Assembly (NCBI RefSeq): GCF_001499675.1
Contig: NZ_LN609303.1
Location: forward strand, 97,208 to 161,207
DNA: 64,000 nucleotides
Direction: 5' to 3'
From: Acetobacter ghanensis
GTDB taxonomy: Bacteria > Pseudomonadota > Alphaproteobacteria > Acetobacterales > Acetobacteraceae
Each line of letters begins with the position of its first letter. Position 1 is the stretch's first letter. The notes beneath the pieces were generated by a model. The model saw only the letters and a list, made by a program, of their open reading frames with translations, was not told the DNA's origin and did not search any database. The position numbers and the translations under genes are program-made. Below are positions 18,922 to 27,710 of the stretch, in pieces.

Positions 18922-19196
18922 GACGGTTCCTCGCGCTTCTCTGTCGTGATGGCTAGGCCAAGGTCCGCTGCATGGACAGGACAGTCATGAGACCTCATCA
19001 GGTCAGGCCCTTCTCGGGTCACAGGCAATGGCCAAGGCATAGCCTTTCCGCGAGGTGCTTCCGGACAGTCGACAGGTCCGTGGAAAGACACAACGGTCGA
19101 TCGGAATACGGGTCAAACCGTTCCGGGCACCTCACAGTGCCAGTCTACCGTGGTCGATCGGAGTGTGAGACAAACCGTCCGGAAGCTAGCGACCAT
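18922..19196 (-). ncRNA. Candidate bridge RNA region of the IS110-group element
   Basis: In IS110-group elements the bridge RNA that pairs with target and donor DNA comes from the left end, upstream of the recombinase. This 275-bp stretch is the only space for it. The fold and guide loops were not computed. One loop should match the IS3 orfB sequence around the junction (near 17816-17823 and 19197-19205). Confidence 0.4.
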
Positions 19197-19787
19197 CTTC
19201 TGACTGTCGGAATGGTGGGTCACTTTTCCCTCAGGTCGCCTCTGGCACAGAGCCTGCTCGAGGGCATCCAGCACGAAGTCGGTATGGGCCGTTGAGGAGA
19301 CACGCCAGCCCACAATAACCCGTGCGAATACATCAATGATGAAGGCCACATAAACAAAGCCCTGCCAGGTGGAAACGTAAGTAAAATCCGAAACCCAGAG
19401 TTTGTTGGGGGCTGGTGCATGAAACTGTCGCTGCACCAGATCCTGTGGACAGGGCCGTGCCGGATCGGGCCGTGTGGTTCTGACCCCCTTGCCACGAATG
19501 ACACCTTTCAGTCCCATCCGGCGCATCAGCCGCTCTACCGTACAGCGGGCGACATCCAGACCTTCACGTCTGAGCTGATGCCAGACCTTGCGCACTCCAT
19601 AGACGCAGAAATTATTGTTCCAGACCCTGCGGATTTCATGACATAGCTCGTTGTCTTTCTGGCTGCGCACACAGGGATTTTTCTGTCTCGCCCGATAAGC
19701 ATAATAGGCAGATGGTGCAATCGACAGAACCCTGCAGATTGACCCGACACCATATGTCTGCCGATGCTCCTCAATGAAGCGTGTCAT
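19197..19787 (-). pseudogene. IS3 OrfB transposase, N-terminal part
   Basis: Starts MTRFIEEHRQTYGVGSIC, with HTH_21 region (YGVRKVWHQLRREG) and the first catalytic Asp in KLWVSDFTYVSTWQGF. It runs to THHSD, where IS110 entered. The start overlaps the orfA stop (ATGA), so here the two frames overlap rather than needing an obvious slippery fusion. Confidence 0.9.
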
Positions 19788-20107
19788 GGTCTGAAGATGC
19801 GGTCGAGCTCCGCCTGGGCAAAATATGCTGACGCCTTGCGCAGGATTTCGTTAGCCTGCCGCAATTCGCGGTTCTCTCGCTCCAGTTGCCTGATCTTCTC
19901 CCGATCAGGAAGATCACTTACCGCAGATGCATTGGCCCGCTCATGCACACGGGTCCATTTTGACAGCGTGTCAGGATGAATATCCAGCTTTGGCGCGATC
20001 ATCATCACTGCGGACCAGCGTGATGGATGGTTCTTCTCTTCCTCCAGAACCATGCAGGCTGCACGTTCACGAAATTCAGGCGGAAAACGCTTCGATTTGT
20101 TGCTCAT
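19784..20107 (-). CDS. IS3-family OrfA
   Basis: 107 residues: MSNKSKRFPPEFRERA, an HTH_Tnp_1 domain (LDIHPDTLSKWTRVHE) and a leucine-zipper-like C-terminus (IRQLERENRELRQANEILRKASAYFAQAE). It binds the element ends and partners OrfB. Intact, but its OrfB is broken by IS110, so this copy cannot transpose by itself. Confidence 0.9.
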   Translation of the reverse strand: MSNKSKRFPPEFRERAACMVLEEEKNHPSRWSAVMMIAPKLDIHPDTLSKWTRVHERANASAVSDLPDREKIRQLERENRELRQANEILRKASAYFAQAELDRIFRP

Positions 20108-20161
20108 GAATCCTTCTTACCTCTCGGGTCGTTCTGTCTCCACAAAACCCGGGGCAATTCA

Positions 20162-21062
20162 GTTCGCCCTTGCGGTCACGGGAGTAGCGGAACCAGGCCG
20201 CGGGCGGTGCGGGGCCGCCGAATGGCCGGTCATCGCGCACATAGGTCCACAATCGCCCGGTCACGGTGCGGCTTTTCGCCAGCACTGGTACGGTAGTGTC
20301 GTCGCCATGCAGCCGTTGTGCCGCCAGCACATGGGCACGGACCTGCGCGATCAGCGGCGCCAGGGTGGCGGTGCTGGCACCCACCCAGTCAGCCAGCGTG
20401 GAGGTGTCGAGATCGATCCCTTCGCGGGCAAAGGCCGCGCTCTGGCGGTTCAGCGGCAGGTGATCGGCAAACTTGCCGGTCAGGATCGTCGACAGCAGCC
20501 ATGGCCCGGCGCGGCCCCGGGCGATCGGATGGAAGGGTGCTGGTGGCTGCGTGATGCTCTCGCAGTCCCTGCAGGAGAATTTCTCCCGCACCGTCTGGAT
20601 CACCCTGAATTGTCTGGGGACGACTTCCAGCGTCTCGGTCATGCTCTCGCCCAGTTTTGCCAGACGGGATGAACCACAGCATGGGCACTGCACGGGGGCC
20701 GGGATAACGACCCGTTCGCGCGGCAGAGCCGCAGGGAACGGTCGGCGCGCCGGGCGCTGCCGCCCAACATCCGTTTCCGATGCCCTGGCCACGGTCCCTG
20801 GCACGTTGGCGGGATCGTCTTCGGCGATCGCCGTTTCCAGATCCTCAAGTTCGAGTTCCAACTGCTCAAGCAGGCGTCGGCCGCGCTCAGAAGACGCACC
20901 GAAGCGATCCTGCCGCATCTTTGCGATCAGCAATTTCAGATGCGCGACCATCGCCTCGGCACCCGTTGCGCGCCGTTCAGCCTCCTGACGGGCCACCTCG
21001 GACGCTGCCAGGGCCACCCGCAGGTGATCGATCTCCGATATCGCGGTCTCCATACTGCCCAT
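20162..21062 (-). pseudogene. tnpC: IS66 TnpC transposase, N-terminal part
   Basis: Starts at the ATG at 21062 (MGSMETAISEIDHL). It has a coiled coil (ALAASEVARQEAERRA), the KMRQDRFGASSERG motif, a zinc finger (CPCCGSS and CRDCES) and the first catalytic Asp in RLHGDDTTVPVLAKS. It ends at DRKGE, where the IS3 element interrupts it. The remainder is at 16788-17473. Confidence 0.92.
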
Positions 21063-21102
21063 GACAGCATGGATCGGCCCTGCTGTGTACCGAAAAATGC
21101 GT

Positions 21103-21450
21103 TCAGCCTGCCAGTTCCGGCCGCCATGTGCGTTGCGGGTGCCGCCAGTCGATGCCTTCAAGCAGGTAACCCAGCTGCGCGGGTGATAGCGCAACAACGC
21201 CCTCTGCGGGCGATGGCCAGATGAAGCGGCCTTTCTCCAGCCGTTTGGCGTAGAGCGACATGCCCAGCCCGTCGTGCCAGAGCACTTTCAGCAGATCTCC
21301 ACGTCGCCCCCGAAAGGCAAACAGGTCCCCCGCATGGGGATTGCGTCCCAGGGCCTCCTGAACCTTCAGGGCCAGACCCGGCATGCCGAGCCGCATGTCT
21401 GTCGCACCCGTTGCCAGCCAGACCTGGACACCGGAAGGAACCGGGATCAT
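21103..21450 (-). CDS. tnpB: IS66 Orf2 (TnpB)
   Basis: 115 residues with the TnpB hallmark VWLATGATDMRLGMPGLALKVQ and FAFRGRRGDLLKVLWHDGLGMSLYAKRLEKGRF. Required with TnpA and TnpC for IS66 transposition; its biochemical role is not settled. Its ATG overlaps the tnpA stop. Confidence 0.93.
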   Translation of the reverse strand: MIPVPSGVQVWLATGATDMRLGMPGLALKVQEALGRNPHAGDLFAFRGRRGDLLKVLWHDGLGMSLYAKRLEKGRFIWPSPAEGVVALSPAQLGYLLEGIDWRHPQRTWRPELAG

Positions 21451-21863
21451 GGACGCAGCAGCATGATCAGGCGTTCGACCCTCTCGGGTGGAACATCGTG
21501 ACCAAAACGCAGGATGCTGCCATCGCGGAATGTAATTTCCATCTGGCCTGGCGCCTGGCCTTCCTGCGCAACGGGTTCTGCCAGTCTGACAGGCACAAGG
21601 TATCCCTCTTCAGGCCGTCTGCTGCGCCGACGGCACTCCTGCCGCCAGCGGTAGAGAAGACTGACATGGATCCCATGCTGGCGGGCCACTTCACGAACGG
21701 GAAGGCCGCTTTCGAAAGAGGCTTCTACAACCTTGGAGCGAAAAGCGGACGTATAGGCCCGTCGGCGTTCTCCCACAATCTCGATTGCCGCATGGTTTCT
21801 CCGGGCAGTCGCTGCGACACTCGCTGCGACCGTCTCGTGTTCATTCTCGATAAAATCGTCCAT
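21447..21863 (-). CDS. tnpA: IS66 Orf1 (TnpA)
   Basis: 138 residues with a helix-turn-helix (AFRSKVVEASFESGLPVREVARQHGIHVSLLYRWRQE) typical of IS66 TnpA, the DNA-binding accessory protein. First gene of the IS66 operon and overlapping tnpB by four bases. Confidence 0.93.
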   Translation of the reverse strand: MDDFIENEHETVAASVAATARRNHAAIEIVGERRRAYTSAFRSKVVEASFESGLPVREVARQHGIHVSLLYRWRQECRRRSRRPEEGYLVPVRLAEPVAQEGQAPGQMEITFRDGSILRFGHDVPPERVERLIMLLRP

Positions 21864-21927
21864 GCATAGAAGAAAATATCCGACCCTGTCGGTCTACAAG
21901 GTGGCTCCTACCGGATGCTTACGGTAA

Positions 21928-21957
21928 ACCCGGGTCAGTTCTCAGTGAAAATCAACA
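21928..21957. repeat. Solo IS21-type terminal repeat (third scar)
   Basis: ACCCGGGTCAGTTCTCAGTG followed by AAAATCAAC equals the IS21-family end at 47295-47323. No istAB is present nearby. It abuts the IS66 right end, so the IS66 right flank is ancient IS21 DNA. Confidence 0.8.
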
Positions 21958-22003
21958 CCTCTTGTGATATCTCCGCGTCGAGCATAGTATCTCTTAATGC
22001 TAT

Positions 22004-22027
22004 AAAGCCACTAACATTCGTGGCTTT
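22004..22027. terminator. Hairpin ahead of the glycan cluster
   Basis: AAAGCCAC at 22004-22011 and GTGGCTTT at 22020-22027 form a perfect 8-bp stem with an 8-nt loop, 14 bp before the HAD gene start. It could be an old terminator stopping IS read-through or a 5'-UTR structure. Confidence 0.45.
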
Positions 22028-22041
22028 CTGGAATTTTACTT

Positions 22042-24156
22042 ATGGATCAATTATTTATGCCACACACCAAGCAAGCTACTGATACAGAATATGAGTTTGC
22101 TTGTTTGCCGGGGCCCAACACGCTAACCGTAGCGGGGCGTTCCGAGCTGAATGCAAAAAAACAGTCTGCCAATCTGGACAAAGCATTTCCGCCCGATACC
22201 GATAGGCTCCGCCCGCTGATTGAGCAGGCAGATATCATTTCTTTTGATGTGTTCGACACTCTATTGATCCGCCCCTTTGTTAACCCCACGGATGTTTTTT
22301 TGATAATAGAACGGCGCACCGGAATCATCGGGTTTCATGATGCGCGCGTCCAAGCTGAAATAGCCGCAAGAGAAAAGTATTACGCCCGCAGCGGGACTGC
22401 CGAAGTCACGCTAGAGCATATCTACACAGAACTCAATCTTCCCGACACCGGCATTGCGTGCATGAGTATACCTGATTTGCTGCAGTTGGAGATCGATACT
22501 GAGAAGGCGTTGCTGACACGCTCGCCCACTGTTAGCGAGATCTATGATCTTGCATGCGCCATGGGCAAGACGGTGATCGCCATTTCTGACATGTATCTGC
22601 CAGAGCAGGTAATTCTGAGTATACTAGAAGACAACAATCTCCCTGTTTCACGGGCATTCGTTTCGTGCAGCTACAAGGCCGCTAAGCATGAAGGCAAGTT
22701 GTATAGTCTAGTCGCCAAGACCATGGGTGTAGAACCGTCACGAATTCTACATTTTGGTGACAATTTCAAGTCGGACTGCTTTGCGGCGTTGGAAGCCGGA
22801 GTGGCCGGATATTACCTGCCCTCACTCTACGATCGAGTCTATCATGACACCCGCTACAATCAGAGGGCTATTTCGCAGCTTTGCCAGCGCAGTTCCGCCA
22901 ACAAAGGAGCTAAGAAAAACCTATTTGCCTCAGCAGTTGTTGCATATATGGCGCGCTTCAAGGCCGCGCATTCTCAGGCTTCGATGGCAGAACAGTTCGG
23001 TGCCATGTACGGCGGGCCGCTGGTGGCTGGGTTTGCCACCTGGATGAACGCGGTGATGCAAGCCGACAAGGTCAAACATCTCCGACTGGCCACACGCGAC
23101 GGCTATATTACTAAGGAGATATGGGGCAGGCTCGGTTTTTCAGGCATTGCCTCGATCATGCAGAGCTCGCGACGCCTGACGCTAATGCCAGCGCTCTACA
23201 GTGCATTTGAAAAGGAGATCGGCTCGCTCCTCAATACCAGCACGGCCTGCACACTACGTGAATGCTTTGCTAGGCTTACCCTCGGCAAAGAAGAGCAGGA
23301 ATTGCTCGAGGTGCTAGGCAAACTCATTCCGCTTGACCGCGTAATCGATAGCCCAGCGAAAGCCTCTGCAGCCCTAAAGGCGCTCAAGGATTGCGAGAGC
23401 ATTATCAAACGCATCGCCGCAGCAGAGATGGAGGCTTACAAGGCATATCTTGCGGCTGAAGGCTTCGATCCACAGCATGACGCCATGGCCGATTGCGGCT
23501 GGGCCTTGTCCTCCCAACGCCGGACTGAATATATGTTCGGCGAGGAGTTCCGGGGCTATTATATCGGCACGCTCGAACATGCCCATATGCACGACAAAAT
23601 ACGCTCCTTCCTTTTCCATAAAGGAGAGAACAAAGCATGGGTCGAGATTGCTGAGCGGGGCGTCGAATTGCTCGAATTGCCCTTTGCTTCCCTAGAGCCG
23701 CAGGTTTGCCGGTTTGAAAAAACCGGAGACAGCGTCAAGCCTGTATTGCTAGCGAATGAACCACAATATGATTTCGTGCGCACGGTCTTTATCCAGCAAA
23801 TGCAGGAACAGATCAGAAGTTTCGCTGATTTTATTAATCCGCTGGTAAGTATGCTGACGCTTGATGAATTGCGCGAAGGGCTATTTATACTATTCGAGGC
23901 ACTTGTGAAATACCCAACACCGTATGAATATCATGGGCTCGCGACATTGCCGCATAGCCGTGAACTTGGTGCTTCAGAATTCGCCACCATCGGCACATTC
24001 TGGGTTGTTGAAGACACCCAAGGCACAAACCAGATACATAATTCCGGGTGGCGTGATTATATTCGGCTGGGCTGGATGTCACTTAAGCAGGCAGGGCCTG
24101 CCATCACCTGGATGAAAATAAAGCGCGTACTGCGGCGGAAGCTGAAGTACGCTTAA
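22042..24156 (+). CDS. Large HAD-superfamily protein of a surface-glycan cluster
   Basis: 704 residues. The HAD core is seen at about 68-75 (ISFDVFDTLL, the DxD nucleophile loop), with SDMYLP (motif II) near residue 185, a Lys in KHEGKLY (motif III) and HFGDNFKSD (motif IV). This is the predicted-hydrolase type (COG5610-like) commonly found beside capsule glycosyltransferases. The C-terminal ~400 residues (LRLATRDGYI; DCGWALSSQ) resemble the accessory domain of the same proteins and the N-terminal region of the gene at 25683. Real substrate unknown; polysaccharide assembly or modification is inferred from neighbours. Confidence 0.75.
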   Translation: MDQLFMPHTKQATDTEYEFACLPGPNTLTVAGRSELNAKKQSANLDKAFPPDTDRLRPLIEQADIISFDVFDTLLIRPFVNPTDVFLIIERRTGIIGFHDARVQAEIAAREKYYARSGTAEVTLEHIYTELNLPDTGIACMSIPDLLQLEIDTEKALLTRSPTVSEIYDLACAMGKTVIAISDMYLPEQVILSILEDNNLPVSRAFVSCSYKAAKHEGKLYSLVAKTMGVEPSRILHFGDNFKSDCFAALEAGVAGYYLPSLYDRVYHDTRYNQRAISQLCQRSSANKGAKKNLFASAVVAYMARFKAAHSQASMAEQFGAMYGGPLVAGFATWMNAVMQADKVKHLRLATRDGYITKEIWGRLGFSGIASIMQSSRRLTLMPALYSAFEKEIGSLLNTSTACTLRECFARLTLGKEEQELLEVLGKLIPLDRVIDSPAKASAALKALKDCESIIKRIAAAEMEAYKAYLAAEGFDPQHDAMADCGWALSSQRRTEYMFGEEFRGYYIGTLEHAHMHDKIRSFLFHKGENKAWVEIAERGVELLELPFASLEPQVCRFEKTGDSVKPVLLANEPQYDFVRTVFIQQMQEQIRSFADFINPLVSMLTLDELREGLFILFEALVKYPTPYEYHGLATLPHSRELGASEFATIGTFWVVEDTQGTNQIHNSGWRDYIRLGWMSLKQAGPAITWMKIKRVLRRKLKYA

Positions 24157-24417
24157 ACCAAGCTCCTGCCAGAAAAGCTACCAGAGTAGCAGTTAGCACC
24201 AAACCGAGGCAGCACAAGTCGATCGCCGCTCCAAAACGCCTGTACCCGCCCATCATGGAGTGTCCCAACATGGCGATGGCTGGTCAGTTCAAAACCAAGC
24301 CAAACCACTCGGCACGAGCGACATCACGCTGAGTATAACGTGGCCATCGGATAAAGTATCGGCTCAGGTCAAGACTTGCTCTATAGGTCCATTATAATGT
24401 AAAATCTAAGAATATTA

Positions 24418-25686
24418 TTGTTTTGTAACCTTGTGTTGTCTGGGCGGCTGAAGTTGGAAAACGAAATATCTCGTTTGCAAAGAGAGTTAAATTCAGTATA
24501 TAATTCAAAGAGTTGGATGCTAACAAGCCCAGTCAGAGCATTGTCGAAATCCATTTTTGGGGACTGGAATAGCACACGCCGTAAAATAATCAGACGAATT
24601 CTGCAGCGGAGGAACAATGCTACGATAAATGCGATACCGCTCCGTTTGCATTCTGCACCGGCCATCGAGGCCATTGTATCGCAGCGATTTGGCACGACAA
24701 AATTCACGGTCGTGGATGAGAGGCACAATTTTAGCGCGCCCAGCTTCTGTAGGGAGATGCTTTTTCTTAAGTCCGAGATAGGCCAGAACACTGCTGGTCA
24801 TGATATTGAGCCCATCACTACCATTTTTTCATCTTATCCCGCGCCGATTTCTGGCGATATAACCCGCATCGAATGGTTGACCCAGAATTACGATCTGGCA
24901 GTGGACTGGTTTATGCGTGCCCTCTCAGGTATGGAGGTCATGTCGTGCGATGTATTTGATACGGTCATGCTGCGGCATAACGAATCTGAGGCAGAACGAA
25001 ATTTTCATATATGTGAATATATTGTTCAGACACTGCGTGATACTGCCATTGGCGCGCCATTGAAGCATGTTGACGCTGAAGCGCTTTTGCTTATGCGAGC
25101 GTCAGCCATGAATCTTACTTATGGAGCCCGTCCGGCTGTGCAAGGCTGCCGTGAAGGCTCAATCAAAGATGTCGTGACCAATATCGCCCTAACCATTGGA
25201 GGGGGGAGCGAGCTGGCCTCCAGAATGCTGGAATGCGAGTTGGATTATGAGGCGACTCACTGCCTTTTCTCCAATGCGCCGCTCATTGAAGCCATGTGCC
25301 GGTTTAAGAGGCTGGGCGGCAAGGTGCTGTTGGTCAGCGATATGTATTTACACCAGGAGCATATCAGGGTGCTGTTGTCCAAGGTCGCACCTAATTCGTT
25401 GCCACATATCGACAATATCTACAGCTCAGCCGACACTGTAATTTCAAAGCGCAGCGGTTTGCTCTTTCCGCGTCTGGCGCAGATGGGAGCCTTCCCCCCC
25501 TGCGCGACCCTGCATATTGGCGACTCATTCTCCTCCGACATTCAGAAAGCCCGCGAAGCCGGCATGAACGCCCTGTATCTTCCAATTTTTCGCCATGAAC
25601 TGCGGATGCGCCAAGCGTCACTGGCACGGATGATCCAGACATTCGACAGAGTAGGAGTGGATATTCGCACTTGGGCTAAGGTATGA
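24418..25686 (+). CDS. HAD-superfamily protein with glycosyltransferase-tail motif at its N-terminus
   Basis: Up to 422 residues. The start is unclear: the first usable codon in frame is a TTG at 24418, with no strong ribosome site. Residues ~15-45 (ISRLQRELNSVYNSKSWMLT, then PVRAL) are the linker usually found at the END of glycosyltransferase or methyltransferase modules, so the gene may be the 3' part of a longer fusion. The HAD core follows: CDVFDTVML, then LLVSDMYLHQEH, KRSGLLFPRLA and LHIGDSFSSD, all four motifs present. The stop overlaps the next start (ATGA). The 261 bp upstream of 24418 hold no recognisable gene. Confidence 0.65.
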   Translation: MFCNLVLSGRLKLENEISRLQRELNSVYNSKSWMLTSPVRALSKSIFGDWNSTRRKIIRRILQRRNNATINAIPLRLHSAPAIEAIVSQRFGTTKFTVVDERHNFSAPSFCREMLFLKSEIGQNTAGHDIEPITTIFSSYPAPISGDITRIEWLTQNYDLAVDWFMRALSGMEVMSCDVFDTVMLRHNESEAERNFHICEYIVQTLRDTAIGAPLKHVDAEALLLMRASAMNLTYGARPAVQGCREGSIKDVVTNIALTIGGGSELASRMLECELDYEATHCLFSNAPLIEAMCRFKRLGGKVLLVSDMYLHQEHIRVLLSKVAPNSLPHIDNIYSSADTVISKRSGLLFPRLAQMGAFPPCATLHIGDSFSSDIQKAREAGMNALYLPIFRHELRMRQASLARMIQTFDRVGVDIRTWAKV

Positions 25687-27710
25687 CAATGACCAGCAAC
25701 ATGATTAACACTAAAGACACGGCGAAATACCGGTTTGGTAAGGAGGTTTTGGGGCCCGTCATCGCCCAATACCTACAGGATCTTTATCAATCTTGCCTGT
25801 ATTATGAGCGCGAGCATCGCGCCAAGATCTTATTCATGACCCGTGCTGGGCTGAGGATCCATCAGGCGCTTGGTGTTTATCTATCCCGCATCGGCCTGAG
25901 TATTCCTGAGGATTGGGAATTCCTGTGGGCTTCCCGCATGATGATCGCCAAGGGGATCTGGTCGCGCAATCCTCGCTTGTCGTGCGACTTGTTCAACGAC
26001 GCGTTCAGCTACACGAAGCTCGAGACGGCCCGCCAATGTCTTCTAGGGATATTTGAACCTACTAAGGAGACCCACGCGGCCACATTCGACGCCGCTGATT
26101 GGCATTGGACTGCGGAGCGCCTCCATCTCGGAGATATGATTTATAATCATGCTCCCAACACGAAGGATATGACGGAGTACCTCAAAAAGCAATCGCAGCT
26201 ATTCCAGGAGAAGCTTGAGGGACTGCTGACAGGACGCAAAAACGCGGTTTTGGTTGATACCGGATGGGTCGGCACCAGCCAGCGAATGCTGCACAAGGCC
26301 ATACCCGAGATTACTTGGTGGGGGCTCTATTTTGGTCTCTCAGGTAGTGATGGCGATGACCGCAGTCATTGGCCATGGGCGAAAGGCTTGGTATTTCAGG
26401 CTGACAAGGTGGACCCGGAAAAGCCTGAAACAAGCGTGATTAGCCATCGTCATTTAATCGAGGATCTGTTCGAAACCTTGGCACCAAGTGTGGAGTCCTA
26501 TACACGCAAATCCGATGGCACGATTTCTGCAGATGTGGAAGCGCAGAATCTCCGAGCCTTGGAGGATGATAGTCGCTCCCCTCTTTATTCCGGCGTGTTA
26601 GCTTATTTAGAGGCCGCTCCGGCAAATCCCTTCGCCGTGACAATGGCAGCCAAGGCAGCCTGGAAGCGTTTGAGTCAGTTCCTGCTTATGCCCACCCGGC
26701 AGGATGCCGAGATGTTGCTGGATCAGCGGCGCTCCGCCGATCTGGGCCGACGCTTCACGGTGTCGGTGCTGATTCCGCCTGACAATGGCGAAACATACAA
26801 GGAGCGACTGAACAAAGCCATTTGGCAAGCCGGTCAGGTCGCCTTGGAATATGATGAAGATATCGCCGCTTCCGTCCAGCGTAAGCTGTTCGACCTGCCT
26901 TATACGGTGCCCAAGCCCAAAGTTTTGCCTGGGCTCTACTCCTCCCCCATACCTACCGTTGCCGTGATCACCCGGACGATGGACCGACCGCTGTTCCTAC
27001 GCCGTGCTCTTCAAAGTGTGTCATGCCAGTCTTTTAAGGACTATATTCATGTCGTGGTGTGTGATGGCGGCGACATTGAGTTTGTGAAGAAGACTATTGC
27101 TGACGCAAATATTGACCACAGCAAGATCAAGCTGGTGGACTGCATCGAGAATCGAGGTATGGAGGCCGCATCTAACCTTGGCATTGCAAATTCCGAATCG
27201 GAGTTCGTTATCATACATGACGACGACGATACATGGGAGCCGGACTTCTTGACTGAGACCGTTGTTTTCCTTAACTCAAAGGCCGGACAGCAATATGGCG
27301 GTGTTATCACGCAGGCGCTTCATGTGTCCGAGAGTGTGCATCCGGACGGCATCCATATCCACGGAGCCCGGCTGTACCGCGATGATTTTTTCGCACCTAC
27401 CCTTGACGATATGACAAAGAGCAACACTTTTGCGCCAATTTCCTTCCTTTTCAGACGCACAGCCTATGATAAAGTAGGGGGATTTAACGAGAAATTTCCG
27501 GTTCTTGGAGATTGGGACTTTAATCTCAAATTTCTTTCGTCATTCGATATCGGCTATATAAAGAAGCCGCTTGCAAACTATCATCACCGGGATGTTCAGG
27601 ACGTCGAGTTATTCGGAAACACCGTCGTCGCAGGCATTGATAAACATGTTGAATACACGCCTATCTTACGAAATAAAATAGCACGAAGAAGCAGAGGTCG
27701 GAATGTCTAA
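25683..27710 (+). CDS. Two-domain protein: HAD-associated N-terminus plus GT2 glycosyltransferase
   Basis: 675 residues. The N-terminal ~380 (FMTRAGLRIHQALGVYL; AVLVDTGWVGTSQRMLH) resemble the C-terminal domain of the 22042-24156 protein. From about 425 a GT-A fold begins (TVAVITRTMDRPLFLRRALQSV), with the nucleotide-sugar and metal motif in VIIHDDDDTWEPDFL and an acceptor-side stretch FNEKFPVLGDWDFNLKF. It is an inverting-type family 2 transferase acting at the inner membrane or cytoplasm. Overlaps both neighbours by 4-8 bases, so the genes form one translational unit. Confidence 0.8.
   Translation: MTMTSNMINTKDTAKYRFGKEVLGPVIAQYLQDLYQSCLYYEREHRAKILFMTRAGLRIHQALGVYLSRIGLSIPEDWEFLWASRMMIAKGIWSRNPRLSCDLFNDAFSYTKLETARQCLLGIFEPTKETHAATFDAADWHWTAERLHLGDMIYNHAPNTKDMTEYLKKQSQLFQEKLEGLLTGRKNAVLVDTGWVGTSQRMLHKAIPEITWWGLYFGLSGSDGDDRSHWPWAKGLVFQADKVDPEKPETSVISHRHLIEDLFETLAPSVESYTRKSDGTISADVEAQNLRALEDDSRSPLYSGVLAYLEAAPANPFAVTMAAKAAWKRLSQFLLMPTRQDAEMLLDQRRSADLGRRFTVSVLIPPDNGETYKERLNKAIWQAGQVALEYDEDIAASVQRKLFDLPYTVPKPKVLPGLYSSPIPTVAVITRTMDRPLFLRRALQSVSCQSFKDYIHVVVCDGGDIEFVKKTIADANIDHSKIKLVDCIENRGMEAASNLGIANSESEFVIIHDDDDTWEPDFLTETVVFLNSKAGQQYGGVITQALHVSESVHPDGIHIHGARLYRDDFFAPTLDDMTKSNTFAPISFLFRRTAYDKVGGFNEKFPVLGDWDFNLKFLSSFDIGYIKKPLANYHHRDVQDVELFGNTVVAGIDKHVEYTPILRNKIARRSRGRNV

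Larger units (their letters stand above)
17824..19196 (-). mobile_element. IS110-group element inside IS3 orfB
   Basis: Bounded by the two halves of the IS3 orfB reading frame (junctions estimated from protein continuity, plus or minus a few bases). About 1.37 kb, no inverted ends, no target duplication. Noncoding DNA is ~275 bp upstream of the gene but only ~18 bp downstream, the IS110-group arrangement. Confidence 0.85.
17477..20161 (-). mobile_element. IS3-family element, itself interrupted by IS110
   Basis: Inverted ends TGAATTGCCCCGGGTTTTGT at 17477 and its complement ending at 20161. A perfect 3-bp target duplication GTT flanks it (17474-17476 and 20162-20164), as expected for IS3. Without the IS110 insert the element is about 1.31 kb. 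It sits inside IS66 tnpC. Confidence 0.92.
16757..21922 (-). mobile_element. IS66-family element, interrupted by IS3 and IS110
   Basis: Inverted ends begin GTAAGCATCCGG at 16757 and finish CCGGATGCTTAC at 21922, the GTAA start being typical of IS66. It carries tnpA, tnpB and a split tnpC. The flanks (caaggaaa at 16749-16756, ggtaaacc at 21923-21930) do not match, so the 8-bp duplication is missing and one side has been rearranged. Confidence 0.9.
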
